A stretch of 64,000 nucleotides of DNA from Acidobacteriota bacterium (GCA_019244185.1 JAFATB010000020.1:83261-147260), one strand, 5' to 3'. Shown: positions 36,615 through 45,856, counted from the first letter of the stretch. The notes: generated by a model from the letters alone, not told the origin. Numbers and translations are program-made.

Positions 36615-36912
36615 GCCGCGCCACTAAGGCAACGGGTACGCCGCGCCACCGCCAACTTGCGCGGAAGCAGCGATCGACGCTCAATTGCAAGCAGCCAAAG
36701 AACATCGGATCGAAACCGCAAGCGCGCCCGCTCGGGCGTGCGTGCGACTCGCGTCAGGGAACGCAGACGCGTCGTGTCCGCGTGACCAGACAAACGTGCG
36801 GCCTTCGCATTCAGCGAGGCGCTGATTTACCATGACGCCCACGGACGAGTACGGCTGCTCGTTCCTGAAACCCCCGGCAAATACGCGAAGGGAGTCTTCC
36901 CAACTCGAATCG
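36615..36912. other. Intergenic region with a YHS-tail-like remnant
   Basis: 298 bp between the start of the minus-strand barrel gene and the proposed start of the GtrII-like gene. Bases 36880-36897 (AATACGCGAAGGG-A-GTCTTC) repeat, with one mismatch, the end of the YHS gene at 35410-35427. I see no complete gene. An in-frame ATG at 36832 could extend the downstream gene by 27 residues. Confidence 0.35.
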
Positions 36913-38424
36913 ATGCGGCGTGGTTGGACGTACGTCCTGGCCTGCCTCGGCTACACGGCGTTCTGGCTCGTCACCCGCTGGCCGGCCATCGCCGCGAACC
37001 CGCTTTTCTTCGACGACTTCGCCCTCCCCGCCACCCCCGCCGCGTTCTACATCGGCTCGTACCGCCCGTTCCTCTGGCTCGAGTATCGATTCTGGGAGCT
37101 GCTCATCCCGGGACACTTCTGGACGCACGTGCCGAAGCTCGCCGCCGCGATTTACCTCGGCCTCTTCGCGACCGCGCTGGCCGCGCTGCTGCGCAAGTGG
37201 AACGTGCCGCCCGCGATCGCGTTCGCGACGCCGCTCGTCGTCCTCGCCAATCCCGTCCTCAACGACGCGGGCCTCTGGAACTCGCTGCACGCGCTGCCGC
37301 TCGCGCTCGCGCTGATCACGGCGGCGGCGGTGGTGTGGGAACGCGAGGACGCGTCGTGGCGGATGTGGCTCGGCGGCGCGGCGCTGCTGCTCTGCGGGAT
37401 CTTTGGATATCAAATCTTCGTCAGCCTCGCCGTCGTCTATCTGCTCGCCGAGCCGGCCGTGAAGACGCTCACCGGCGTCGCGTGGAACTGGCGCGCGTCG
37501 CTGCGCAAGCTCGTCGCGATCGCGGCGGTGACGTTCGTGCAGCTCGTGTACATGCAGCTGACGCGCACGGCGGACAGCGATCCGCGCGGGCTGCTGCACG
37601 CGACGTCGTTCCGCGCGTACCTGCTGGAAAAACTGCACGGCCTCATCGATCTCGCGGTCAACGGCGTGATGCCGATCCTCGCGTACGCCGGCGGCGTGCG
37701 CCTCGCCTATCGCACCTGGTACTACGTGCCCCTCGTCCTCGGCGTGCTGCTCGCGATTGCGACGTGGCGGCGTTTCGGCGCGTCGCGCGCGTTGCTGTAC
37801 GGCGCCGGTCCGCTCGCGCTCTTCTTCGCGCCGTCGCTGCCGTGCCTCATCAGCAGCGCCGATCCGTACGCATGGCGCGTGTCATCGCCGGTCGCCGTGT
37901 CGCTCGCGCTGTCGTTGATGATGCTGCTGCTCGTGCTCGCACGCGATGCGCGTGCGGCGTCGGCGGTGCTCGCTGTCGCCGCGATCCTCGTCGCGCCGAT
38001 CGGCCACTACGAGGCGTCGCTGCGCGTGATCAGCGTCGAGCGCGACGCGCGCCTGCTGCGCGAGCTTGGCAACGCGCGTGCGGTGTCGTACGTCGGGCCC
38101 GCCCTCGGCGCGGCGGAAGACGAACGGCTCGCCGGCCCGCATCTGCTGACGTGGGGCTACGAGGTGCGCACGCCCGCCATGTGGTCGGGCTTCTCGAACG
38201 CCTGGACCACCGCCTACTTCCTGCGCCACGTCGCGCCCGCGGTCGCGTATGTCGACTGCTCGCCGGCGATGCAGGGACGCGTCTGCGACGATGCGCGTTC
38301 GCTGTGCGCGCGCAGCTCGCCGGCAGCGGCCCGCCCGCTCGTCGCTCAGGGCGAGGGTGTCGTCGCGGTCTGCGCGCCCGACGGACGCGCGAATCGCCGC
38401 ATCACCACGGCGTCGTCGCGATAG
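36913..38424 (+). CDS. Polytopic membrane protein, GtrII/GT-C-like
   Basis: 503 residues from ATG at 36913, where hydrophobic sequence begins. About 10-12 transmembrane helices. The first periplasmic loop has FFDDFALPATP and YRPFLWLEYRFWE, an Asp pair and Arg typical of GT-C glycosyltransferases such as the GtrII group. The C-terminal 110 residues are soluble with four Cys. Function in surface-glycan modification is inferred. The last 79 nt overlap, in antisense, the end of the next gene. Confidence 0.65.
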   Translation: MRRGWTYVLACLGYTAFWLVTRWPAIAANPLFFDDFALPATPAAFYIGSYRPFLWLEYRFWELLIPGHFWTHVPKLAAAIYLGLFATALAALLRKWNVPPAIAFATPLVVLANPVLNDAGLWNSLHALPLALALITAAAVVWEREDASWRMWLGGAALLLCGIFGYQIFVSLAVVYLLAEPAVKTLTGVAWNWRASLRKLVAIAAVTFVQLVYMQLTRTADSDPRGLLHATSFRAYLLEKLHGLIDLAVNGVMPILAYAGGVRLAYRTWYYVPLVLGVLLAIATWRRFGASRALLYGAGPLALFFAPSLPCLISSADPYAWRVSSPVAVSLALSLMMLLLVLARDARAASAVLAVAAILVAPIGHYEASLRVISVERDARLLRELGNARAVSYVGPALGAAEDERLAGPHLLTWGYEVRTPAMWSGFSNAWTTAYFLRHVAPAVAYVDCSPAMQGRVCDDARSLCARSSPAAARPLVAQGEGVVAVCAPDGRANRRITTASSR

Positions 38425-39773
38425 ACGTCCTGCTCCACCGCTCCCGGCGCAATCACCCGCAGCCGATCCTGCGGATCGAGGAACGTGATGAACGTGCGCA
38501 CATTCGCGGGAACGACGAGTTCCTCCGCGCGCTCGGTGCGCAGGAGCCAGTCGCGCGCCGGGATGCTCGTGTAGTGGCGCAGCTCGAGCGTCGTGAACGG
38601 CCGGCAGATGACCGGCGTGCCCGGCGTATGCCATTGCTCGAGCCGCGCGTACGCGGCGCGCATGTCGCGGATGTGCATGTACGAGGTCGTGTACGTCTCG
38701 CCGCGCGTGCAGAAGAGCAGCACGGCGAGAAACACCGGCGCGGCGTAGACGAGCCGCAGGTTCGCGAGCCACTGCACCGCCAGCGCGAACACGAAGACGA
38801 CGCCCGGCAACGCGAAGAGCATGAGGCGCACCTCGCCGTACGGATAGACGTGCGCCGCGCTCGCCAGCAGCACGAGCAGCGGCGGCGCGAGCGCGGCGAT
38901 GAGCCACGAGCCGCGCGTGCGGTCGCGCCTCACGACCACGCAAACGGCGAACGCCGCAATCAGCACGACGACCAGCGGCAGCAGGAACCGCGTGAGATTC
39001 AGCGACTGCCCGAGCCAGAGCCGCGTCTGATGCACGACGAAGGACGGCGAACCGTTCCAGAACGCCGGGACCGTGTTCGTAAAGTACGCGTTGAGATCGA
39101 ACTCCTGCACGTCCTGCGCGCCCGGCTTCAGATACGCGACGTACGCGAGCGCGAACAGCAGCGCGAAGCCGGCGTGCAGCGCACCGAGGCGCACGCGTGT
39201 GCGCCAGTCGCGCGCGTAGACGAGCGACGCCGCGCCGGTCGCGGCGAGCGCGAAGATGCTCGCGTGCAGCACGAGGACGCAGATCGCCGCGACGATCGCG
39301 AACGTCTTCCACCGCCGCGCATCCTCGGTCGCCCGCACGAAGAGCCACAGCAGCAGCGCGCAGCCGAGCGCCTCCCACGTGTACTGCTTGAGCCGCGCCG
39401 CGTAAAACGAGACCGGACTCGAGAACGCCAGCAGCGCCGTCGCCACGAGCATCCCCGCGCGGCCGAATGCGCGTGTTGTGCGCCACACGAGGAGCGGCAC
39501 GAGCGTCAGCGCGCACGCCGCGACTTCCGCCGGCACGCGCATGCAGCGCTCGCCGAGCCCGCAGACGTGCATCGCCAGCAGCTGCGCGAAGAAAAAGAGC
39601 GGCGGCACGTGGAAGCGATGCGGGATGTAAACGCCGCCGCGCACGTAGTCGAGCACCCACAGTTCGTCGCCGAAGAACGTGTCGTTCGCGTGCGTGAAGC
39701 GCAGCGCCGCGCCAACGGCGCAGAGTGCGAGCGCGCCGATCGCGGCGAGCGCATCGAGCCGCGGGCGCGTCAT
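38346..39773 (-). CDS. Membrane glycosyltransferase, GT39-like
   Basis: 475 residues, 10-12 transmembrane helices. Early loop FFGDELWVLDYVRGGVYIPH has the acidic motif of GT39/PMT_2 enzymes, followed by HVPPLFFFAQLL. The C-terminal 110 residues are soluble. Its first bases overlap the stop of the GT61 gene upstream (ATGA, 39770-39773), so the two are cotranscribed. Confidence 0.8.
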   Translation of the reverse strand: MTRPRLDALAAIGALALCAVGAALRFTHANDTFFGDELWVLDYVRGGVYIPHRFHVPPLFFFAQLLAMHVCGLGERCMRVPAEVAACALTLVPLLVWRTTRAFGRAGMLVATALLAFSSPVSFYAARLKQYTWEALGCALLLWLFVRATEDARRWKTFAIVAAICVLVLHASIFALAATGAASLVYARDWRTRVRLGALHAGFALLFALAYVAYLKPGAQDVQEFDLNAYFTNTVPAFWNGSPSFVVHQTRLWLGQSLNLTRFLLPLVVVLIAAFAVCVVVRRDRTRGSWLIAALAPPLLVLLASAAHVYPYGEVRLMLFALPGVVFVFALAVQWLANLRLVYAAPVFLAVLLFCTRGETYTTSYMHIRDMRAAYARLEQWHTPGTPVICRPFTTLELRHYTSIPARDWLLRTERAEELVVPANVRTFITFLDPQDRLRVIAPGAVEQDVYRDDAVVMRRFARPSGAQTATTPSP

Positions 39774-40594
39774 CCGATCGCCTCCACCACGCGCTGCAAC
39801 TCCCCGATGTCGACCGCGACGTCCTGAATGCGCGGCTGCAGCGGCGCGCCCGCGCGCGGACGCGCGTCGACGAGCCAGTAGTGATGTCCGAGCGCCGCGG
39901 CGAGCGCGTAGAACTGCGGGTTCGGAAACGTGACGTCGCTCAGCTCGACGACCTGCAAGCCGTCACGCGCGAAGAGCATGTTCGCGAGCCCCGCACCGTG
40001 CAGCGCCACGACCACCGCCGCCTCGCGCAGCAACGCGATCTGTTCCGCGAACGACAGCGTCTCCATCCGCACGCGTTCGTAGCCGCGTGGCTGGAGCAAC
40101 GCCCACACCGCGTCTTCGTTGATGAGCCGCCGGCGCTCGGCATCCCGCCTGCTGATGAACAGCTTGCGGCGGCGCGGCGTCGCATCGTCATCACCGATGA
40201 TCCGCGCGCGCAGCTCGCGCAGCAGTGACGGCCGATAGCTGTCGATACCGGTGACGACCAGCTCGTCGACATGCATCGCCGGCGCGAGCGGAATCGCGTC
40301 GTCGACGCCGAGGAGCCGCGTCGACGCGCCGACGACCCCGCCGATCTCCGACGGCTCCGGGAGCACGAGGGGCGCGTCCACACCGACGCGCTGCAGCAGC
40401 GCGATCTTCGTGAGATGCCACTGCAGCCAGTGCGCGTAGTTGCGATCCCACGCCTCGAGAATCCACGCCGCGCGCGGGACGTGCACCGGCGTCGCGGCGA
40501 GCATCGGCGCGTGAAAGCGCCGTTGGAAGCCGGTGCCGCGCACATCGACGTTTTCGCCGTTCGCGGTCACGATCGCGTATGCCGGTCGTTCCAT
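39770..40594 (-). CDS. GT61-type glycosyltransferase, C-terminal part (frameshifted)
   Basis: 274 residues from ATG at 40594. GT61/DUF563 features: HWLQWHLTKIALLQRVG, KLFISRRDAERRRLINED and the conserved FAEQIALLREAAVVVALHGAG with GLANMLF and VELSD. The usual N-terminal quarter is missing here but is encoded in another frame immediately upstream. See 40567-40908. Confidence 0.8.
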   Translation of the reverse strand: MERPAYAIVTANGENVDVRGTGFQRRFHAPMLAATPVHVPRAAWILEAWDRNYAHWLQWHLTKIALLQRVGVDAPLVLPEPSEIGGVVGASTRLLGVDDAIPLAPAMHVDELVVTGIDSYRPSLLRELRARIIGDDDATPRRRKLFISRRDAERRRLINEDAVWALLQPRGYERVRMETLSFAEQIALLREAAVVVALHGAGLANMLFARDGLQVVELSDVTFPNPQFYALAAALGHHYWLVDARPRAGAPLQPRIQDVAVDIGELQRVVEAIG

Positions 40595-40908
40595 TCGTTC
40601 ACCGCGCTCAGCACGCGCACATCGCGCAGCGTGGCGATGAACGTCTCGTCGACGCGTCGCCGCGGCACGTCGTAAAACGAGAACCCCGCGATCGACGCGT
40701 TGCGGCTCAGCGACTCGCGCGTCGCCACATTGCACGGCAGCGCGGCCGTGCTCTCCGACGGCGGATCGATCTGCCGGTACGCAAAGTCCCGCGGATCGCG
40801 CGACGGCAGAAAGCGATACCCGACGCGCGCCGGCGCAACGCCGAAGCGGGTCACGAGCTCGCGGCTGATGCGGTTGGCCACGCGCTCCGGCGTCAGCCGT
40901 CCGCGCAC
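40567..40908 (-). CDS. GT61 N-terminal part in a different frame
   Basis: 113 residues, GTG at 40908. The C-terminal stretch DETFIATLRDVRVLSAVNEW is what normally precedes the 'AIVTANGE' strand of GT61 proteins, and that strand opens the next ORF (ERPAYAIVTANGENV). Joining the frames near 40585 restores one enzyme of about 370 residues. The gene is therefore split by a single shift, real or an assembly error. Its start overlaps the thioesterase stop by 16 nt. Confidence 0.65.
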   Translation of the reverse strand: MRGRLTPERVANRISRELVTRFGVAPARVGYRFLPSRDPRDFAYRQIDPPSESTAALPCNVATRESLSRNASIAGFSFYDVPRRRVDETFIATLRDVRVLSAVNEWNDRHTRS

Positions 40909-41315
40909 GCGTCTCTCCAGCGCGCGAACGCCGCCATCACGTCCTCATGCCCGCGCAGCGGCTTGCGCGTCTCGCGATCGAGCCAGACGTGCGCGGAGAA
41001 GCCGGTCGCGTGCAGCACCTCGCTCGCATCGAACAGCTCGTACGCGAACGTCATCGCCCGGCTGCCGAGCTCCCCGATCGACGTGCGGATCACGACCTCG
41101 TCGTCGTAGCGGAACGGCACGCGGTACTTGCAGCCGATCTCCGTCACCACGAGCAGCACGCCGCGCGCCTCGATGTCCGCGTACGCGAACCCCGCGGCGC
41201 GGCAGAGATCCGTCCGGCCGATCTCGAACCAGACCGGATAGTTCGCGTGATGCGCGATGCCCATCTGATCCGTCTCTTTGTACCGCACGCGCACGCGCGA
41301 GGTGACGCTCCGCAC
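40893..41315 (-). CDS. Acyl-CoA thioesterase, YbgC/4HBT hot-dog family
   Basis: 140 residues from GTG at 41315. Hot-dog fold with the active-site region RYKETDQMGIAHHANYPVWFEIGRT, containing the catalytic Asp in the YxETDxMG-x-x-HHxxY pattern. The rest is strand-rich (EIGCKYRVPFRYDDEVVIRT). Hydrolyses acyl-CoA; substrate unknown. Upstream of the GT61 gene in the same run. Confidence 0.93.
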   Translation of the reverse strand: MRSVTSRVRVRYKETDQMGIAHHANYPVWFEIGRTDLCRAAGFAYADIEARGVLLVVTEIGCKYRVPFRYDDEVVIRTSIGELGSRAMTFAYELFDASEVLHATGFSAHVWLDRETRKPLRGHEDVMAAFARWRDACADG

Positions 41316-41321
41316 GCCGCG

Positions 41322-41327
41322 AATCTA
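41322..41327 (-). promoter_or_regulatory. -10 hexamer TAGATT, leaderless-type
   Basis: On the minus strand TAGATT is 6 nt before the GTG at 41315. Confidence 0.5.
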
Positions 41328-41376
41328 GCACGGCAGAACTCTTGCTCCAGGCGTATCCTTGATGCGGGACGTCACG

Positions 41377-42360
41377 ATGGCAGGACGGAAACATGCCGCC
41401 CGATCCGGCGGACGAATCGTCGATGCGCTGATGATGCCGCTCCTCCTCGGCGGTGCCGCCATCGCTGCCGCCGACATCGGCCGCCGCATCTACCGCCACA
41501 CGCAGCTCTTCTGCCCGTCGCGCGAGCCGGCCATCAGCTGGAGCCCCGCCGACTACGGCATCCCCGAAGGCGCCGTCGAAGAACATTGGATCGATACGCC
41601 GGACGGCGAACAGCTGCACGCGTGGTATTGCCGCGCCGAACGTCCCGTCGCCAGCGGCGTCTTCTGCCACGGCAACACCGGCAACCTCACCACGAGCGCC
41701 GACGTCATTCCGCATCTCCTCGAGGCGGGCTTCAACGTCCTCTTCTTCGACTACCGCGGCTTCGGCCGCAGCACCGGCCACGCGAGCTTCCGCGGCGTCG
41801 TCGCCGACGGCGTCACCGCCGCGCGCTTCCACGACACGATTCGCCCGAAAGAGCTGCCGTCCGTTCTCTACGGCTACTCGCTCGGCGGCGCGATCGCCGC
41901 GCAGGTGCTGCGCCGCCATCCGTTCGACGCGCTCATCCTTCAGTCGACGTTCACGAACCTGCCGCAGCTCACGCGCTTCCTCTTCCCGCGCATCCCGCTG
42001 CATCTCCTCGCCGGCCGCGACGTCTTCGACACGCTGCGCGTCATGCGCGAGCTGCGCGTGCCGCTGCTCGTGCTGCACGGCACGCACGACGAGGTCTGCC
42101 CGTGCTGGATGGCGCACCGCCTCCACGACGCCGCGCCCGGGCCGAAGCGCATCTTCGCCATCGAAGGCGGGCTGCACAAAGACCTCTTCCACCGCGATCC
42201 CGACACGCTCATCTGGGCCATCTCGCAGTTCATCGCCGAGCTGCCGCACACGCATCCGACGCTCGCGCTCGAAGGGCCGCCGCTGCTCGAACATTGGCTC
42301 GACTCGCTGCTGCGCGGCGCCCGCAAACTGCTGCGGCGCAAGCTGCCGCAACATGCGTGA
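41377..42360 (+). CDS. Alpha/beta hydrolase
   Basis: About 327 residues from ATG at 41377; ATG at 41362 is too close to the TATCCT hexamer at 41354-41359. A hydrophobic stretch near the N-terminus (ALMMPLLLGGAAIAAAD) may be a signal anchor. Esterase motifs: oxyanion FCHGNTGN, nucleophile elbow GYSLGG, acidic residue in HGTHDEV, and the His near EGGLHKDLFH. Resembles BEM46/YfhR-type hydrolases. Substrate unknown. Confidence 0.87.
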   Translation: MAGRKHAARSGGRIVDALMMPLLLGGAAIAAADIGRRIYRHTQLFCPSREPAISWSPADYGIPEGAVEEHWIDTPDGEQLHAWYCRAERPVASGVFCHGNTGNLTTSADVIPHLLEAGFNVLFFDYRGFGRSTGHASFRGVVADGVTAARFHDTIRPKELPSVLYGYSLGGAIAAQVLRRHPFDALILQSTFTNLPQLTRFLFPRIPLHLLAGRDVFDTLRVMRELRVPLLVLHGTHDEVCPCWMAHRLHDAAPGPKRIFAIEGGLHKDLFHRDPDTLIWAISQFIAELPHTHPTLALEGPPLLEHWLDSLLRGARKLLRRKLPQHA

Positions 42361-42366
42361 TACAGT
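42361..42366 (+). promoter_or_regulatory. -10 hexamer TACAGT for tdh
   Basis: TACAGT begins one base after the previous stop, 12 nt before ATG 42379. Confidence 0.4.
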
Positions 42367-42378
42367 CGCGCGCCGCGC

Positions 42379-43500
42379 ATGAAGGCCGTCGTCAAGTCCG
42401 CTCCGCTCGATGGTCCCGAAGGCACCGCCGTCCGCGACTGCCCCGTCCCGAAACCGGGCCGCGGCGAGGTGCTGATCCGCGTCGCCGGCGCGGCGATCTG
42501 CGGGACCGACAAGCACATCTACCACTGGGATCCGTCGATCCGTGATTCGGTGCAGCCGCCGCGTATCTACGGCCACGAATTCTGTGGCTTCGTCGAGGCG
42601 CTCGGCGACGGCGCGGAGCGCGCGCATGAAGGGCGGCTCGCCGCCGGCGACTACGTCTCCGCGGAGATGCACGTCATTTGCGGCGAATGCGCGCAGTGCC
42701 GCAGCGGCAACGGCCACATCTGCGTGCGCACGAAGATCTACGGCCTGCACGAGGACGGCGCGTTCGCCGAGTTCGTGAAAGTGCCCGCCGAGAACGTGAT
42801 CAAGCTCCCCTCCTTCGTGCCGCCGCGCGTCGGCGCGTTCCTCGACGCCCTCGGCAACGCCGTGCACACCACGCAGATCGTCGACCTCGCGGGGAAAGCC
42901 GTCGCCATCACCGGCTTCGGTCCGATCGGCGCGATGTCGGCGGCGATTGCGGAGCACAGCGGCGCGACGACCGTCGTCGTCACCGACGTCAGCGATCACG
43001 CGCTCGAGACCGCTCGCCGCTGGGCTGCCGCGTGCAACTTCGGGAACCTGCACACCTTCAACGTGCGCACGACGCCGGCCGCCGAGGTGAAGAAAGCGAT
43101 CGACGCGATCACGGACGGCGTCGGCGTCGACGTCGTCTGCGAGATGTCCGGCTCCTCCGCCGCGATCAACTTCGGCCTCGACATCGTGCGCATGGGCGGC
43201 ACGCTCTCGCTCCTCGGATTGCCCGCAGGCCACTCCGTCACCATCGACGACTACACGCGCAACGTGATCTTCAAAGGCGTCACGATGCACGGCATCATCG
43301 GACGGCGCATGTACTCGACGTGGCAGCGGATGCTCTCGCTGCTGCGCGGCGGCCTCGACGTCGAATGGATCGTGCAGCAGACGTACGACACGCTCGACGC
43401 GTTCCACGACGGCCTCGCGAAGTTCGATCGCCACGAGGCGCTGAAAGTCGTCTTCTTCCCCGAGGGCGAGGCCGCCGCGAAAGCGCGCCTCGGCAAGTAG
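42379..43500 (+). CDS. tdh: L-threonine 3-dehydrogenase
   Basis: Zinc-dependent NAD enzyme that oxidises threonine to 2-amino-3-ketobutyrate. 373 residues. Catalytic zinc ligands: Cys41 in AICGTDKHIYHWD and the GHEFCG motif. Structural zinc loop CGECAQCRSGNGHIC. Rossmann motif GFGPIGAM. The HIYxWD signature separates Tdh from other medium-chain dehydrogenases. The phosphofructokinase gene starts on its last base. Confidence 0.95.
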   Translation: MKAVVKSAPLDGPEGTAVRDCPVPKPGRGEVLIRVAGAAICGTDKHIYHWDPSIRDSVQPPRIYGHEFCGFVEALGDGAERAHEGRLAAGDYVSAEMHVICGECAQCRSGNGHICVRTKIYGLHEDGAFAEFVKVPAENVIKLPSFVPPRVGAFLDALGNAVHTTQIVDLAGKAVAITGFGPIGAMSAAIAEHSGATTVVVTDVSDHALETARRWAAACNFGNLHTFNVRTTPAAEVKKAIDAITDGVGVDVVCEMSGSSAAINFGLDIVRMGGTLSLLGLPAGHSVTIDDYTRNVIFKGVTMHGIIGRRMYSTWQRMLSLLRGGLDVEWIVQQTYDTLDAFHDGLAKFDRHEALKVVFFPEGEAAAKARLGK

Positions 43501-44666
43501 TGCAGCGCATCGGCATCCTCACCGGCGGCGGCGACGTCCCCGGTCTCAACGCTGCGATCAAAGCATTCGTCTGGCGGATGACGGACGATCCGTGCGATTG
43601 CGAGATCATCGGCCTGCGCCGCGGCTGGACATCGCTCATCAACATCGTCCCCGAGGCGGGCGTCGATAACTCGGCGTGGATGCTGCCGCTGACGCGCGTC
43701 CGCACCCGCGCGATCGATCGCACCGGCGGAACCATCCTGCATACGTCGCGCATCAATCCGTCGATCCTCAAGCCGGAGCACATCCCGCCGCATCTCGAAA
43801 GCCAGAAAGGCGCGCCCGACGATCGCGGACGCTACGACCTCACCAAGGCCGCGCTGCGCGCGATCGAGTTCCTGCGTCTCGACTGTCTCGTCGCGCTCGG
43901 CGGCGACGGCACGCTCACGTTCGCGCGCCGCCTGCACGACGAGGGCGTGCCGATGCTGGCCATCCCGAAGACGATGGACAACGACGTCTTCGGCACCGAC
44001 TACTGCCTCGGCTTCTCCACCGCGGTCACGCGCTCGGTGATGTTCATCAACGACCTGCGCACGAGCGCCGGCTCGCACGAGCGCTTCCTCGTCGTCGAGC
44101 TCTTCGGCCGCAACTCCGGCGAGACGTGCCTGCTCGCCGCGTATCTCTCCGGCGTCGATCGCGCGCTCATCGCCGAGGTGCCGTTCGATCCCGACGTCGT
44201 CTACGAGATGCTCGCGCGCGACAAGGCGGACAACCCGAGCAACTACGCGGTCGTGGCGATCTCGGAAGGCGCGCAGACGATGGCCGGCACGCGCGTCGAA
44301 AGCGGCGAAGCCGACGCCGCCGGCCAGCGCAAGCTCGGCGGCATCGGCGGCGTGCTCGCCGAACATCTCGAACAGCGCGGCCGCGACAAAGTGATCTACC
44401 AGCGCCTCGCGTATCTCATGCGCAGCGGCGCGCCCGACTCGCTCGACCTCATCGTCGCCAACAACTACGGCTCCCTCGCCGCGGACCTGCTGCGCCGCGA
44501 GGAATCAGGACGCATGGTCGCCGTCGTCGACGGCCGCTACACCGCCGTCCCGATCTGGGTCAGCGGCCAGGGCCGCAAACGCGTCGACATCCGCCGCTTC
44601 TACGACGCCGAGGAGTACCGGCCGAAGGTCGCGGAAGTGATGGGCATGCCGATGTTCCTGCACTGA
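43500..44666 (+). CDS. pfkA: 6-phosphofructokinase
   Basis: 388 residues from GTG at 43500 (the G is the last base of the tdh stop, TAGTG). Motifs: ILTGGGDVPGLNAA, GGDGTLTFA and PKTMDND. The second Gly of GGDG (E. coli 104 position) predicts ATP, whereas PPi enzymes have Asp there. The Lys in PKTMDND is the type often seen in PPi enzymes, but in combination with Gly104 the family rule still favours ATP. Phosphorylates fructose 6-phosphate. Confidence 0.92.
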   Translation: MQRIGILTGGGDVPGLNAAIKAFVWRMTDDPCDCEIIGLRRGWTSLINIVPEAGVDNSAWMLPLTRVRTRAIDRTGGTILHTSRINPSILKPEHIPPHLESQKGAPDDRGRYDLTKAALRAIEFLRLDCLVALGGDGTLTFARRLHDEGVPMLAIPKTMDNDVFGTDYCLGFSTAVTRSVMFINDLRTSAGSHERFLVVELFGRNSGETCLLAAYLSGVDRALIAEVPFDPDVVYEMLARDKADNPSNYAVVAISEGAQTMAGTRVESGEADAAGQRKLGGIGGVLAEHLEQRGRDKVIYQRLAYLMRSGAPDSLDLIVANNYGSLAADLLRREESGRMVAVVDGRYTAVPIWVSGQGRKRVDIRRFYDAEEYRPKVAEVMGMPMFLH

Positions 44667-44675
44667 CGTGCGGCG

Positions 44676-45842
44676 TCAATGCCGCACAGACCTGCGATGC
44701 GGCCCGGTTACCGACGGCGGGTCGTCGGCCAGTCGATAGATTCCGCGTCCGTACGTCCCGGCGAGCAGCCGCCCATCCGCGGTCGTCGTGAACGACGTCA
44801 CTTTCACCGGCGGCATGCCGCTGTCGAACGGTTCCCAATCGCCCCCCGCGACGGAGCGGAACACGCCGATGTCCGTACCAACGTACATGCGCGAGGGATC
44901 GCGCGGATCGATGTAGATCGTCTGCATCGGCACGTCAGGAAGTCCGGCGCTGAAGTCGCTCCACGTCGCGCCGAAGTCGGTCGTGCGGAGCACGTGCTTG
45001 CCGCGATACGCGGTGAACGCGACGTACGCGTTCGACGGTGATGCGGGATCGACGGCGATGCCGCCGGCGTAGTGTTTTTCCGGCGGAGTGATGTCCGTCC
45101 AAGTCACACCCGCGTCGTGCGTCACCATCATGCGCCCAGCGGCGGAGCCGGTGTACACCACGCGCGGATCGCTCGCGCTGACGGCGATCGTCGTCAAGAC
45201 GTCGCCCGATCCGGTGGCGGGTTTGCCGTCGGTGAGATCGAGCGTGCCGGCGGGCGCGGTCCAGGTCGTACCGAAGTCGTGCGATGCGAAGATGCGGTTC
45301 GAGCCGATCCATACCGTGCCGTCTGCGCCGCGCACGAGCGGTGCGAGAAACGCGAAGCGCGCGCCGGGACCGAAGATCGTGCTGCTCCCGACCTGTTCCA
45401 CGGGACCGGTGCCATCATCGCGGCGACGAAGCACGATGCCCGTGAGCGAGACCATCAGCAGGCGCGAAGTCGCGGTGTCGAACACCTCGGCGCCGACGTC
45501 GCCGCCCAGCACTTCCGTCCACGTGCCGAACGCGCGCCCGCGCTGCAGACCGTTGTCCTGCGTGCCGCCGTAGACGATGTTCGGATCCGTCGGATGCGCG
45601 CGGATCGCGTAGAACTGCATCACCGGCAGCGTCTGCGCGAGCGACGCTACCGCAGCGCCGCCGTTCGTGCTGCGCGACAGACCTCCGTCGTTGCCGAGCC
45701 AGACGCGCGCGCCGTCCGCCGGATCGAACGCGATCGCGCGCGCGTCGGGATGCGTCTTGATGAGACTCCACGTCACGGCGCCGTCCGTGCTGCGCCAGCC
45801 ACCCTGGCCGCCGAGGAAGAACGTGCCGTCGTGCGGATTCAC
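44676..45842 (-). CDS. BNR/VPS10-like repeat protein, C-terminal part (frameshifted)
   Basis: 388 residues readable from an ATG at 45842, though the coherent frame extends upstream to about 45935. Repeats of the BNR / photosystem-II-stability (Ycf48-like) type: SDGGATW, STDGAVTWSLI, SHDFGTTWTAP, THDAGVTW and TTDFGATWSDF, with RVVYTGS-like blade ends. It continues the beta-propeller of the upstream ORF once a one-base shift is allowed. Confidence 0.8.
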   Translation of the reverse strand: MNPHDGTFFLGGQGGWRSTDGAVTWSLIKTHPDARAIAFDPADGARVWLGNDGGLSRSTNGGAAVASLAQTLPVMQFYAIRAHPTDPNIVYGGTQDNGLQRGRAFGTWTEVLGGDVGAEVFDTATSRLLMVSLTGIVLRRRDDGTGPVEQVGSSTIFGPGARFAFLAPLVRGADGTVWIGSNRIFASHDFGTTWTAPAGTLDLTDGKPATGSGDVLTTIAVSASDPRVVYTGSAAGRMMVTHDAGVTWTDITPPEKHYAGGIAVDPASPSNAYVAFTAYRGKHVLRTTDFGATWSDFSAGLPDVPMQTIYIDPRDPSRMYVGTDIGVFRSVAGGDWEPFDSGMPPVKVTSFTTTADGRLLAGTYGRGIYRLADDPPSVTGPHRRSVRH

Positions 45843-45856
45843 GGCGAGGAAATTGA

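Noticed and set aside
36924..39827. Plus-strand ORF of 967 codons
   Set aside because: Shadow of the GtrII-like gene and antisense of the GT39 gene; dominated by Arg and no domain.
42379..44666. Operon-level threonine riboswitch or leader before tdh
   Set aside because: Only 18 nt separate the previous stop from the start, too short for a leader.
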